From positions 25,098,966 to 25,162,965 of the forward strand of contig NC_069125.1 of the NCBI RefSeq assembly GCF_026914265.1: a stretch of 64,000 bases of DNA, in the 5' to 3' direction. The stretch comes from Mya arenaria. Taxonomy: Eukaryota > Mollusca > Bivalvia > Myida > Myidae. Shown one piece after another: positions 1 to 11,029 of this stretch (positions are counted from its first letter, which is position 1; each line of letters opens with the position of its first letter). A program made the translations under genes and the position numbers. The notes beneath the pieces are model-generated. The model was given only the letters and a program-made list of their open reading frames with translations, was not told where the DNA came from and made no database searches.

Positions 1-1529
1 GACTGTTCCTGTTGCATTGGTATCATATTAATAATATTCCATCTACAAGGTGGAGGCTGTATTAGAGTATTTCTTCTTGAAACTTATAGCGTAGTCTTTG
101 TCATTTATGACGCTATGTTCACTTAACTAAAATGCTACCGTCTTCACATCCTCCCATTTCTGATCAAACATAAATATGTCTTCATTAGATAAATTTAGCA
201 CATGATAAAAAAAAATATTCATTGTCAAAGATTTGTACACTATAGTTAAAGTAAGTGATTCTTCATTCATTTTCAAATTGTTTGAAAGATGTATTTGAAA
301 ACCATGAATAGACTATTGCAAGTTGATGATAAGTCTCGGAAGTTAGATATTTTAATATATAGTTTTCTTTGGCGATAGTAGATATTTACTCAAAATATCC
401 CTCATTAGATTCTAGTCAATTTGCATTTGATTTGTTTGATTGAAATGACATTTTCCGAGATTGTCTTCTTTTCAAAAAGCCCTCATAGAAGTAATTTTAA
501 AGGCAGTTATTCTCCCAAATAGGGTAAGTTTGCATTTGGTTAGTTCATCACTGCTCAAATTTATTTTTCCAGTTCAGTTTCTGATGCAGAAAGTCCTTTT
601 ATAAAACATTTCTAAGGAGCATTAGCTCTTGTTCTAAGAAGCTAAGTCTATTTCTTTGACTGCGCTTTTAAAATTTTAGGTAACTTTTTTAGATTGACAG
701 GTTATGTTTTGGATTAAGAGGAGGAAAAAAAACTTAAAGGTGTATAAAATATAATTGACCATGATTTTTAAGGACCACATAGTTATTGTTCTTCTTGTTC
801 AAAGTTATTTTTCATAATTTTAATCTGTTTCAATATTGATAATATACCATAGTAATTCATAAGTTGTTAAATATTGGTGTATTAGTTTACCGTGACCTAG
901 TCTAGTCATTTTCCTTCTTGCCAATTTTGTGTGTGCCAAATTATGTTTTATTTGTTATATATGATTTGTACTTAATTGTACTTAATTTTTCTTCTATCAA
1001 TTTAATAAACTTCACCATAGTTATCATGATTTTTAAAGGAGAATAAATGTGCAGCACATGCTTATTATTCATTGTTTTTTTCATGATAATTATATACTAT
1101 TATACTCATATCTGATAAACTTGATCAGCAGAGTAGTGTACAATATTGCAATGTATTGTATTTGTGTTTATTGGTTAATTTAAGAAAAGAAAAGTATTAA
1201 GAGACTTTTAACAACAAACTGTAACATCATTGACAAACAATCTTTTTATTTTATCAACAATCTGAAAGTTATCAAACAAGTTTTTTTGGCCGAATTGCTC
1301 AAGCAATTCCGGTCTATAGATTGGCGATGTCTGTCTGCAACAATTTGGTTCAAGTTTCTGGTTCAAGCAAAATCTCAGCACTGGAAAGGGGTACAAACTT
1401 AAAGCTTTGCCTGAAGTTTACCAGTAACAAGTTATATTGATTTCTGAGTAGCGGCTTATTTAACACAAGCGTGGTATATAGTTTATTCGAAATGTGATAA
1501 TGGTTGATCAAATGCCAATAATTAATGAT
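1..1529. other. AT-rich intergenic DNA, no gene seen
   Basis: I see no open frame with protein-like composition on either strand and no splice-flanked exon. The stretch is AT-rich with short homopolymer runs. Confidence 0.6.
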
Positions 1530-1800
1530 ATCGGCCGGATATGATGTGAATGATAAAAGGTATATCGGTAACAGTTCGCAAAATGTGATGATGGACCGCT
1601 AAATTTCCGATAATCCATACGATATCGGTCCGATATCGTTGATAATAAAAAGTATATCGGGCCCATATCTTACCAATATCGACAATTTCCGATAAGGGAC
1701 CGATCAAATGCCGATGGGCAAAACGATATCGGACCAATATCTCAAACGACAAGGGACCGATATTGAACACACATCGGGCCCATATCTATCCGATATGGGT
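1530..1800. repeat. GATATCGG-rich repeat fragment
   Basis: The block is full of short palindromic words built on GATATCGG, CCGATAT and GGGCCCATATC, in both orientations, ending near CCGATATGGGTTTGCTAGC. It looks like part of a dispersed element made of diverged inverted sub-repeats. The 82-residue open frame across it on the minus strand only reflects this composition. Confidence 0.5.
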
Positions 1801-2042
1801 TTGCTAGCTGGGTAGTAGTTTAGCTTGTCTTGTTTCTATAGCAGAAACAGCAGTGAAAGTATGAACACTAAAAACTGCAGCATTACCAGCTAAGGCTTAA
1901 AGAGCACGCATTAAATGACGAAACATGTTCACCTAATATATTTATTTAAACTTCAATAGAGCATAGTCGGTTCTGTTCGAGGTTATATACTTTTTTACAG
2001 ACACGATCGTGGGGAATCATTTTATTTTTTTAAGAGTGGCGT

Positions 2043-2058
2043 GGGGGGGGGGGGGGGG
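2043..2058. repeat. Poly-G tract
   Basis: An uninterrupted G run (poly-C on the minus strand). Similar poly-C or poly-G tracts occur near 19,642, 20,418, 24,405, 33,231, 42,300 and 62,420, often inside the ends of repeat elements. Confidence 0.9.
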
Positions 2059-2307
2059 CTCAATATTATACAGAAAATGAGTCACTCGAGGATAATGATT
2101 TTATGTCGGCTAAAATATGTTCTTACACCGATCACGGTATGAAGTCAATGCAAGGTTCATCTATTATACGTAAATTAATTCACAATGCCCGAGAATGTGT
2201 TCATTATGATGTAAACACAATTGAAGTAGATTTGACACTCGGTGTTTAGTTTCACCAATATGATATATATTCAAGTTTCGATTGTATTTTCCATGATGTA
2301 TACGTTT

Positions 2308-2640
2308 ACAGTAGAACCCCGTTGGCTCGAACTCGTCTGGCTCTTATTCCTCGTTGGCTCGAAAATGTTTCATTATACTGAAGGTAAGAATTACTGCTTG
2401 GTTAGAATTTTCCGAGGCTCGAGGTATTTACGCCGGTGTAACATTAAATTTTGACCCCGTTGAAAAGTGACCCAATGGGTCATTTTTCAACGGATTATTG
2501 ATCAATTTCCAAGTTAAAAAAAGCCCTGCCCGTTATTTAATGACCACAGCCACGCATTAAAAATTGACCCCGTTGAAAACTGATCAGCTGTATGCAGGTC
2601 ATATTTGAACGTTGAAAACATATCCCTATAAGTTAATGCA
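2308..2640 (+). mobile_element. DNA-transposon fragment with pogo-like terminus
   Basis: It starts with CAGTAGAACCCCGTTGGCTC next to a TA dinucleotide, resembling pogo/Tigger-type termini. About 120 bp in is the word GTAACATTAAATTTTGACCC, followed by repeated CCGTTGAAAA motifs. The same two modules, in the opposite orientation, occur at 24,530-24,801, so this is a dispersed family. No transposase frame remains. Confidence 0.5.
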
Positions 2641-2710
2641 ATACGCCTTTTACCATACAGTTGTAAGATAAACATTTTTGCATCATTTTCATATTTTTAA
2701 GTGATTAAAG

Positions 2711-3090
2711 CGGCCCGTTCACAGATTGCTAAATTGCACTTTTTTAAGTTTTATTGTTTTATATTCCAATATAAACTGATGCAACGCATAAGATATGGTA
2801 ACGATTGAAGACTGACAACTGAACTCTTTAAAACCGCTTGATTTCTACAGCGTTAATAACGCTCTGCAGACCTCTCTTTATATCGAAGGTAGTGTACCGA
2901 CTTCTTTGCCGAGTGGTTTCACACGCTGAAAACACTTTTGGACTTATATTCGTGAGGTCGGTAGGTCGTTGGTTCGAAACCCCGCTCTGCCATTTTGTTT
3001 TTTTTTCTTTTTGCATTTGTTTTATTTTCATAATATATATGTCAAACAGCATCAGGATAAAACATTGACCATAAAGGACAGTTTTCCAGG
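2711..3090 (+). mobile_element. Short interspersed element with internal tRNA-like cassette, copy 1
   Basis: The stretch from GTTCACAGATTGC to the tail around CATAAAGGACAGTTTTCCAGG matches 23,519-23,955 on the opposite strand along nearly its whole length. The middle carries a tRNA-like segment with A and B boxes. The tail contains CAGCATCAGGATAAAACATTG in both copies. This suggests a SINE or a compound SINE. The tRNA-like part lies inside the element instead of at its 5' end, which is unusual. Confidence 0.65.
2900..2992 (+). pseudogene. tRNA-like (Leu/Ser-type) Pol III promoter cassette
   Basis: TGCCGAGTGG at about 2907-2916 matches the A box of class II (Leu/Ser) tRNAs. GGTTCGAAACC at 2971-2981 is a perfect B box. 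A CCA-like end follows at about 2990-2992. I see no clean acceptor stem, so this is a tRNA-derived promoter cassette in a repeat and not a functional tRNA gene. Confidence 0.6.
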
Positions 3091-4980
3091 CATGCTAAAA
3101 TTTAGGACCAAATCGTTTACGAGTACTTTACAATAATTTGACGTCTTTTTCACAATTGAAGATACCGTTGGTGTAATTGCAAAATATGTCTTTCGTACGC
3201 TATGCTTTATATTTGGGTGTCTGTATTCGAATGATGGTGCAAATAAAGTTGAAAAAATAATTTCGTATGTAACTGGGGATTAAATCGCAACTACTCATAA
3301 CAGCTCGTAGACACACCGTAACGTACAGTACTCGTAAATGCTAGATTGACCATAATGGTTCGTAATTCAATAGCAACAACTCGTAAATACAACGTACCTC
3401 GTATAACAGTCGTATCACTGGTAATAAATCGTTAATTTTAGTCATAAATTTATCATAATAACTCAACATATTGGATCGCAATTTGGTCGTAAACAACTCC
3501 TTAATATCTCGTTAAAGTGGTCAAATCGTATAAATTTCCTGATGAAATCATTCATGTAGGACATAAAAATATATGTACCTTTATTTGAAACCCTTCAGGT
3601 TTCGTACGAGTTTTGTATAAAGATTTATAATTATAATGAATCATGGTTGGGGTTTCGTTTTGTCATTATCAAGATCATATCTCAATAGCCAACCGATGGA
3701 CTGGATAGAAACGTCTCATCGGCCATTGCAGTGATCAGCCTTTTCAAAATGATAAAGTTACTCCTGCTCGAATCTGGCCACTAATCGACTTCAGAAATTC
3801 TGATTCAGAAACCGTTTGATAAAATAAGTTGAAACATCATTTACATCTCTTCTTAGACATCTGTTACTTAGTTTACTCTAATAATTATGAGTATATTGAA
3901 GAATGAATAGTGTGTGCAGTTTGATGAAATATTTGTTTCGACGAAAGAAACAGGTTTTGACTCATTTTCGAGACTTTTTGTTTTAAGCCAATTTGTGCGA
4001 AATCGAATCCTCTCCTTTTCATAGCATGGCCTTGGGTGAAAACAAACTTATTTTTTAACTCGACCATGTGACTTAGCCTTTAAGTATGCACATCAAATGT
4101 GTTAACAAGCTTTCCGTTCGATTTGAACAGATGACCTATATTGTTCAATGCTACCAAGTTTCGCACAACGCCTATGACGACACATGCATTTTGAAGGTTT
4201 GTATCCAATATAAAATATTTAATAAATTGCAAAACCAGATTAGCAAATTCGCTCTTCAATGCGTCGTGACTGAAGAGCCCGTTAGGGGATCTGACCAATT
4301 ACGCCAATACAAATTGTACATTTCTGTTTGCAAAATGTGGTCTCTTTCAAACTCACTCCAGGTATATACAAACAATTATGAACGAACGACGGATGGACGG
4401 ACAATGGGTAATCACAATGTTCACAAAGGTCCCGCCACTACTTCACAGTTCAGCTTTAAAATGGCTTGTACCCTTGCCTATTAAATATTGTAGCCAAAGT
4501 AGAACAGGTTTCACTTGATAAAGCACGAAATCGCAAAAGGGATTTTCTAATGTTTTTCGACTATAAGTTGATTGTAGAAATTGTGTCCCGATTTTAATTA
4601 TATGATAAAATGAACATCTTTTGAATACATTTAATGGCGTCAATTATGTGTTTTTGGTGGAAGTTCGACATTATTGTGATTCTTTAGTTTATTGGGGGTA
4701 ATGAATGAAAAATTGTTAATAACCAACGTTTTATTACGAAAACCACGGTATGGAGTGACCAAACTCATGCAAAGTGACAAAACACGATCAAATCCATGAC
4801 TTTTATGGAAAACAACAACAAGAAAACTGAGTTCTTAGCTCCTTCAAACATATCAAACATGTGCAGTACATTAATGACTATTAACATGAAATCATATACT
4901 AAACTTTAAAATCATAGTAATATACGTCCAGTGTCTTAATATGGGAAAGTAAACAGTAACTGCACTTTGAGAGACTGAAA
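3091..4980. other. Intergenic DNA without recognisable gene
   Basis: Contains a CGTA-rich patch at 3,280-3,540 and AT-rich DNA of no recognised family. A short Tc-style motif with GGACGG words lies near 4,380-4,420. A possible minus-strand AATAAA signal lies at about 4,729, some 250 bp past the OTU frame stop. The 132-codon plus-strand open frame at 4,086-4,484 has no protein-like features that I recognise. Confidence 0.5.
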
Positions 4981-5825
4981 TTATAGCCAGTGATAAGCAA
5001 AGTCCTCTTCGTCGCAAAGCAGATTGAAAACATTTGGGTCAATAATATTTGCTATACGTTCGGTTCCAGGAATATTGCATGGGCTGGAATTAAAAGCACG
5101 AACACAAATTATGTCTGTGCGCGTTTCAGATTCCTCTAACACTCTCTCATCGCAGAAGCCGTTCACAAGTGCAGCACCCAGCACAGCGCCTGAAACATGT
5201 ACCTTAAATTGTTCTGTAACATATTTTCCTATTGGTAGATACGGGGGTTTGCTAAAGATATCATCAGTTACGTCTAATACGGGCTCATAGTGGTCATTAC
5301 GGTGAAGCGAGTAAGCGTTGCAGTCGGCCGTCGAATTCATTGGCGAAAATTTTGTCCAGCACATTTGTCTTCCATATTTGCAATATACAAACACGTTCGT
5401 GTTCAACATTGTGGCGAAAGCCAGAATTTCTATATCCGTCCCCCATTGCCAACATTTCCACATTTCGGTTTTATTTAAATACGAAGATAAAGTTTCATCT
5501 GTATATCCCTCAAAGAGTGCCGAATTAGTTAAGATGTAATTTACAACGCTATGTCTTACTTCGGCGTGGTAGCTTTGCACTCCCGATAGCAAATAGCTAA
5601 AGTAATAGTAACTGGTCTGTTCTGAACCTGTCTGTGATAGTTCCTTAATTTAATATCCAACACCTGACATTTTTCATTTTGCCAAATTTGACCTACCGGG
5701 TCAAATGACATGATGTTTCTCGTCTCTACGTGACTAATTACAACATCTTCGTCTTCATCAATACATACTTTTCTCTTTTTTAAGGGAATTCCCATTTCTT
5801 GATCCTTTCTTTTGTATTGTTTGCT
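4981..5825 (-). pseudogene. OTU-like cysteine protease domain, C-terminal part of transposase, broken
   Basis: OTU proteases are papain-fold deubiquitinases, and Ginger1 transposases carry one at the C-terminus. Frame 1 (5,825 down to 5,556) continues in frame from the repeat linker and holds a basic KKRK cluster, an acidic patch, then FDPVGQIWQNEKCQ, the usual lead-in to transposon OTU domains. Frame 2 (5,649 down to 4,981) holds the rest: SGVQSYHAEVR, WGTDIEILAFATMLN, and RNDHYEPVL with the catalytic His. The DGNC box with the nucleophilic Cys should lie where the frames meet, near 5,600, but is absent. A deletion of roughly 28 nt would explain both its loss and the frame change. An intron ending at the AG near 5,597 is a weaker alternative. 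About 120 more residues follow the His before the stop. Confidence 0.72.
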
Positions 5826-7979
5826 TGCGGTGTCTGGTATCTTGTCACGCCGACTGGTGGTGTTTAGTGTCTTGGCACACTGACTGGTGGTGTTAAGTGT
5901 CTTGTCACGCTGGCTGGCGGTATCTGGTGTCTTGTCACGCTGACTGATGGTGTCTGGTGTCTTTTCACGCTGACTGGCGGTGTTTGGTGTCTTGTCACGC
6001 TGACTGGCGGTGTTCGGTGTCTTGTCACGCAGACTGGCGGTGTCTGGTGTCTTGTCACGCTAAATGGCGGTGTCTGGTGGCTTGTCACGCTTAATGGCGG
6101 TGTTTGGTGTCTTGTCACGCTGACTGGAGGATTTTGGTGGCTTGTCACGCTGACTGGCGGTGTCTGGTGTCTTGTGACGCTGACTGGCGGTGTTTGGTGT
6201 CTTGTCACGGTGACTGGCGGTGTCTGGTGTCTTGCCACGCTGACTAGCGGTGTCTGGTGTCTTGTCACGCGGACTGGCGGTGTCTGGTGTCTTGTCACGC
6301 TTAATTGTGGTGTCTGGTGTCTTGTCACGCTGACTGGCGGGGTTTGGTGTCTTGTCCCGCTGTCTTACGGTGTCTGGCGTCTTGTCACGCTGACTAGCGG
6401 GGTTTGGTGTCTTGTCACGCTGACAGGCGGTGTTCGGTGTCTTGTCACGCTGACTGGCGGTGTCTGGTGTCTTGTCACCCTTTATTGCGGTGTCTGATGT
6501 CTTGTCACGCCTAATGGCGGTGTCTGGTGTCTTGTCACGCTGACTGGAGGGTTTTGGTGTCTTGTCACGCTGACTGACTGTGTTTCGTGTCTTGTCACGC
6601 GGACTGGTGGTGTTTGGTGTCTTGTCACGCTGACTAGCGGTGTTTGGTGTCTTTTCAAGCTTACTGGCGGTGTTCGGTGTCTTGTCACGCTGACTGGCGG
6701 TGTCTGGTGTCTTGTCACCCTTTAATGCGGTGTCTGATCTCTTGTCACGTTTAATGGCGGTGTCTGGTGTCTTGTCACGCTGACTGGAGGGTTTTGGTGT
6801 CTTGTCACGCTGACTGACTGTGTTTCGTGTCTTGTCACGCGGACTGGCGGTGTCTGGTGTCTTTTGACGCTGACTGGCGGTGTTTGGTGTCTTGTCACGC
6901 TGACTGGCGGTGTTCGGTGTCTTGTCACGCTGACTGGCGGTGTCTGGTGTCTTGTCACGCTTAATGGCGGTGTCTGGTGTCTTGTCACGCCTAATGGCGG
7001 TGTCTGGTGTCTTGTCACGCTGACTGGCGGGTTTGGGTGTCTTGTCACGCTGACTTGCTGTGTCTCGTGTCTTGTCACGCGAACTGGCGGTGTCTGGTGT
7101 CTTTTGACGCTGACTGGCGGTGATTTGTGTCTTGTGACGCAGACTAACGGTGTTTGGTGTCTTGTCACGGTGACTGGCGGTGTCTGATGTCTTGTCACGG
7201 TGACCGGCGGTGTTTGGTGTCATGTCACGGTGACTGGCGGTGTTTTGTGTCTTGTCACGGTGACTGGCGGTGTTTGGTGTCTTGTCACGGTGACTGGCGG
7301 TATTTAGTGTCTTGTCACGATAACTGGCGGTGTTTGGTGTCTTGTCACGGTGACTGGCGGTGTTTGGTGTCTTGTCACGGTGACTGGCGGTATTTGGTGT
7401 CTTGTCACGCGGACTGGCGGTGTCTGGTGTCTTGTGACGCTGATTGGCGACGTCTGGTGTCTTGTGACGCTGTCTGGCGGTGTTTGGTGTCTTGTCACGG
7501 TGACTGGCGTTGTCTGGTATCTTGTCAAGCTGACTGGTGGTGTTTGGTATCTTGTCACGCTATCTTGCGGTGTCTGGTGTCTTTCACGCTGACTGGCGGT
7601 ATCTGGTGTCTTGTAACAATGACTGGCGGTGTTTGGTGTCTTGGCACGCTGACTGGCGGTGTTCGGTGTCTTTTCACGCGGACTGGCGGTGTTGGGTGTC
7701 TTGTCACCCTTAATGGTGGTGCCTGGTGTCTTGTCATGCTTATTGGCGGTGTCTGGGGTCTTGTCACGCTTAATGGCGGTGTCTTGTGTCTTGTCACGCT
7801 GACTGGCGGGTTTTGGTGTCTTGTCACGATGACTGGCTGTGTTTCGTGTCTTGTCACGCGGACTGGCGGGGTTTGGTGTTTTGTCACGCGGACTAGCGGT
7901 GTCTGGTGTCTTGTCACGCGGACTGGCGGTGTCTGGTGTCTTGTCACGCGGACTAACGGTGTCTGGTGTCTTGTCACCC
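5826..7979 (-). repeat. 30-bp minisatellite, about 72 copies, coding-derived linker
   Basis: The plus-strand unit is close to CTGACTGGCGGTGTCTGGTG plus TCTTGTCACG. It is repeated with substitutions but almost no length change: one unit near 7,583 is 29 bp. The length is a multiple of 3. The minus-strand frame shared with the flanking integrase and OTU parts encodes a 10-residue repeat DKTPDTASQR. That frame is broken only by stops at 7,560-7,562 and 6,060-6,062 and by the 29-bp unit. A higher-order period of 240 bp (8 units) is visible at 6,451, 6,691 and 6,931, marked by the TTTAATGCGG and GACTGACTGTG variants. Long frames on both strands and in other phases follow from the unit lacking stops. 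Confidence 0.9.
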
Positions 7980-8415
7980 TGATTTTGATTGTTTACCACG
8001 TTGTCAGGTTTATTTTCCGTGTCAGATCGTCTATATGCTTTCAGTCGGTTCCCATTAATGGCCGTTAGTCATCCCGATAGCCGAAAACAACCATTGTTTA
8101 ATATTCGTTCAACAATGAACGGCCCCGTCCACAACGGATCTAGTTTTCCGCCTTTTCGTGTAAGTTTCCGGGTGTTGTGTAGTAGCACTTCGTCACCAAT
8201 TTCAAACACGGATGTCTTTACATTTTTATCGTGATGTTTCTTCTGCTTTAACTGTTTTATCTCTATGTTTTAGCTGCAGACTCGCGATGCCTGGTTAATT
8301 CCAGAAATACATTAACCCTGTCGGTGAGATCCGTTTGTGTACCAGCAGTTGATGGCCACTCTACATCTATAGGGAGACGTGCTTCCCTTCCATACACAAG
8401 GAATCAAAGTGCTGA
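7980..8415 (-). pseudogene. Gypsy-like integrase C-terminal region with GPY/F module
   Basis: From 8,415 downward the minus strand reads FLVYGREARLPIDVEWPS, typical of the end of the integrase core. A one-base frameshift follows near 8,260, after HRESAAK. The next segment is QKKHHDKNVK, then FEIGDEVLLHNTRKLTRKGG and LWTGPFIVERIL (the GPF module, at about 8,111-8,131), then NGCFRLSG. One in-frame TGA at 8,069-8,071 interrupts, after which NGNRLKAYRRSDTENKPDN runs without frame change into the 30-bp repeat array. The GPY/F module is a hallmark of gypsy, retroviral and Ginger1 integrases. Upstream of 8,415 similarity fades in a way that suggests a small deletion. Confidence 0.72.
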
Positions 8416-9471
8416 AAGCACTGATGAACTAGGGCTTCATTTAAGGGAATGTTGACAACCATGTTCTAAGCATTGAAAGAATTGGCTCACATCACAAGGG
8501 GTCACTGTTTAATGGGCTAACTTAAACTTTAGACTAAAACTGCTTGCAAGCTGCAAAGGAAATTTGAAAAATCTAGTTAAGTGAGTGTAGAGTGAGAGGT
8601 GGGGGGGGCTAAAGCGTTAAATCAGATAAAGTCAAAGTTCTTTTGAATTTCTCACAGTCGTTAAATCAGACTTGTACAAATTAATTTACGTGGTTGGCAC
8701 ACATACTTCTTAAATTTGATCAAATCCTTTTATATCAAAGGTCTGTTATTTGCAGTTTCAGAAAAGATTTTCAATGATGTAATTATATACTATATAGAAA
8801 ACATGCCACCTCTTTTTCAGGGGAGCTTTAAACCACAGGGCCATACTTTGAATAATCTTTGTAAAAGACATCTACATTGTACACCTATGTCAGACTGCAT
8901 ACGCAATGCTATTAGGAAGTAGTTTTTATTTAAAAAGTGAAGAATTATTTTCTCCCTCTCAATTTGTGCTTGGTATTCAATTCATATAACATGTTACCAT
9001 GATAACTTAGTGCTGTTGATAAATATTAGGCACTGCCTTCTGTCTAATGCTATTCATATTACTGCTGCAGACTTTTGTACATAGCAAAGCAAGTTGAGTA
9101 GACTAAGATGAGATGAATATCGTTTTTAAAGTATGACATATTGAAATGTCTTTTAAATACTTTGACCATCAAATTTCATAACATGGTGTCAGCAGTTCAT
9201 CACACTGCTAGTGAGAATGGAATACCAAACATAATTTTATTCTTTATTATATACCCATCATCAATCCACATGCAATACATATCACAAAATACTTTAACAC
9301 ATATTCCGCTCCAGTGCAATACGGCCATATACCACTCTTGTGACGTCACGTCAAAACAAGTATGTTGCGCAATATTAAATTGACGTCATTAAACCAATGA
9401 GTGCATCCTTAAAATGAAATTTATTATGCAAAGATGTGGCTTCTAAGTGATCTAAGCAGTAATGTATATAA
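8416..9471. other. Intergenic DNA with first copy of a diverged duplication
   Basis: Part of this stretch, about 8,810-8,970 (CCACAGGGCCATACTTTGAA onward), is repeated in diverged form at about 9,690-9,830, same orientation. No coding sequence is recognised. Confidence 0.5.
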
Positions 9472-9656
9472 TAAAAGGGTTATTAGTACTGCGTTTTGAT
9501 CCGGATATGGCGGAATGTCATATTTGATTCTGGCATTTTTTGTAGATTTTGATTTTACTCGGGTTGTGCCTTGTGAAATCCGAATCTGCAAAAATCTACA
9601 TGAGTCGAATACAACCTCCTGGATCAAAACGCAGTACTTATAAGTTATAACCCTAT
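9472..9656. mobile_element. Foldback MITE, about 185 bp
   Basis: The ends are inverted copies: AGTACTGCGTTTTGATCC at about 9,486-9,503 and GGATCAAAACGCAGTACT at about 9,620-9,637. The symmetry extends outward through GGGTTAT and ATAACCC. It has no coding capacity. Confidence 0.75.
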
Positions 9657-9830
9657 TATGTACAAAACCTGTTACCCTGTGGACAGAGCATCTTTAACCC
9701 ACAGGGCCATTGCAACTTTGAACAATCATTGTAAAAGACAACTACATACAAGATGCTTAAGGAAGTAGTTTGGAAAAATTAAGAATTATTTTCTCCGTCT
9801 TAATTTGTATGCATTAGATAACTCAATAAA

Positions 9831-11029
9831 TTCAGCAGTTGGCCATTCTTGTATTGTCCTCTGTCACTGTCCTGATAGCTCCCTACCTCAATAAATGCAA
9901 AAGGTTGTAGGTTCATGAATGATTCTCCTGGTCCAATATGTCATACAGAAAGAAGGTGTTGAATGTAGAATCAAGAAGCTTTCTTTTCAGGCACTCCAAA
10001 TTGAATAGTACTGTAACATTTGGAGTGCCAAGAATTTGTTGGATTCCTAGGCAACAGGTATCAGGTGTTGCAGTACATTTGGCAAATACTTTTCACCCGT
10101 CCTTGTAAATCTAAAAAAGCTTTCACTTCGCAAAAGTAGTTCATATAACATATTGAGGTTGCTAAATCAGAGTTTGAATAATTCTGAAAACTAGATGTGC
10201 CTTTAATTGCAGCAATTTGAACTCCAACTCATAATGTCAATTTAGCTGGTTAAGCAACACTGCAGTTCCTTGGTGTGGGGATTGCTTTATTTACTTGAAT
10301 AAACAAACAGTTCTTGCGTTGGAAAGTACAATGTATTAACATGCATTTTTCTTGCCCTGACTCCATCCAAGCCTTAAATCTTAGATCAACATGTTCTTAG
10401 GGCTATGTGTAATATCAATGAGAACTATAAATTATGTTCAATTGAGTGCCACTTATGATATTTCATTCCACATACAAAAACACTAACATGTTCTTTAAAA
10501 CCAATATCCTATGTTATGATAAAACCATTGCCAAGTTGGTAATTTGAAAAGACAAGAAATTATATCTGGTCAGGGTTTGACATAGTCTTTCTAGACAGCT
10601 GAACTTGTTTTGCAGTTACTTTGAAAATCTTCAAAAGCTAAACTGAACAAGACTGGAGCAAAAAAACTCACAATACCAAAAGGGGTTTTAAAGACTTAGA
10701 GATCATTCTCACATCACCTATACCATTAGTTCTTATCTACAAACTTAAGTCAACATAATAATTAATGTTTTACATAAATATTGCAATGAATAAAACATAT
10801 TGCAATAAGTGCCAATAACATTGCAATCAAGTATGATCACTATAGGCTTGAACATGAGATTTCAACATTTTCCTAATAAACAATAAATATTTTTATTAAC
10901 AATTTTCTCATTATTTACACAAGCTGAAAAAATGGTCTCTTTTTGAATACTTCACATATTTCATGGCGTTCATCATTCAAACCAACATTTCGCTTATTAT
11001 TTCAATATTCAATGATTTTGTAAACATTC
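9831..11029. other. AT-rich intergenic DNA
   Basis: No recognisable gene, RNA gene or strong repeat. It forms the left flank of the Ngaro-like element. Confidence 0.5.

Larger units (their letters stand above)
4981..8415 (-). mobile_element. Ginger1-type DNA transposon remnant (integrase tail, repeat linker, OTU domain)
   Basis: Read on the minus strand, this contains in order the C-terminal part of a gypsy-like integrase with its GPY/F-type module, a long 10-residue-repeat linker, and an OTU-like cysteine protease domain. Integrase plus a C-terminal OTU domain is the published architecture of Ginger1 cut-and-paste transposases. I see the integrase end and the OTU part directly. The DDE core is not in this stretch, and I could not locate terminal inverted repeats or a CCGG-type target duplication, so the element is partial. 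Frameshifts, three stop codons and loss of the OTU nucleophile show it is dead. Confidence 0.7.

Noticed and set aside
1522..1770. 82-codon minus-strand frame
   Set aside because: Encoded by palindromic GATATCGG repeats.
2900..2992. Functional tRNA-Leu/Ser gene
   Set aside because: A and B boxes are good but no convincing acceptor stem, and the unit is part of a repeat with a second copy.
4086..4484. 132-codon plus-strand open frame
   Set aside because: No domain, no splice support, overlaps a repeat-like GGACGG stretch.
5024..5539. Plus-strand frames opposite the OTU region
   Set aside because: Antisense shadows of the OTU-coding strand.
5826..7979. CRISPR-like array of 30-bp units
   Set aside because: Units are contiguous with no spacers, diverge by substitution, and lie in frame between transposase domains in eukaryotic DNA.
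7154..8068. Plus-strand open frame of 304 codons and other long frames over the array
   Set aside because: The 30-bp unit lacks stops in several frames and on both strands. Only the minus-strand DKTP frame is shared with the flanking domains.
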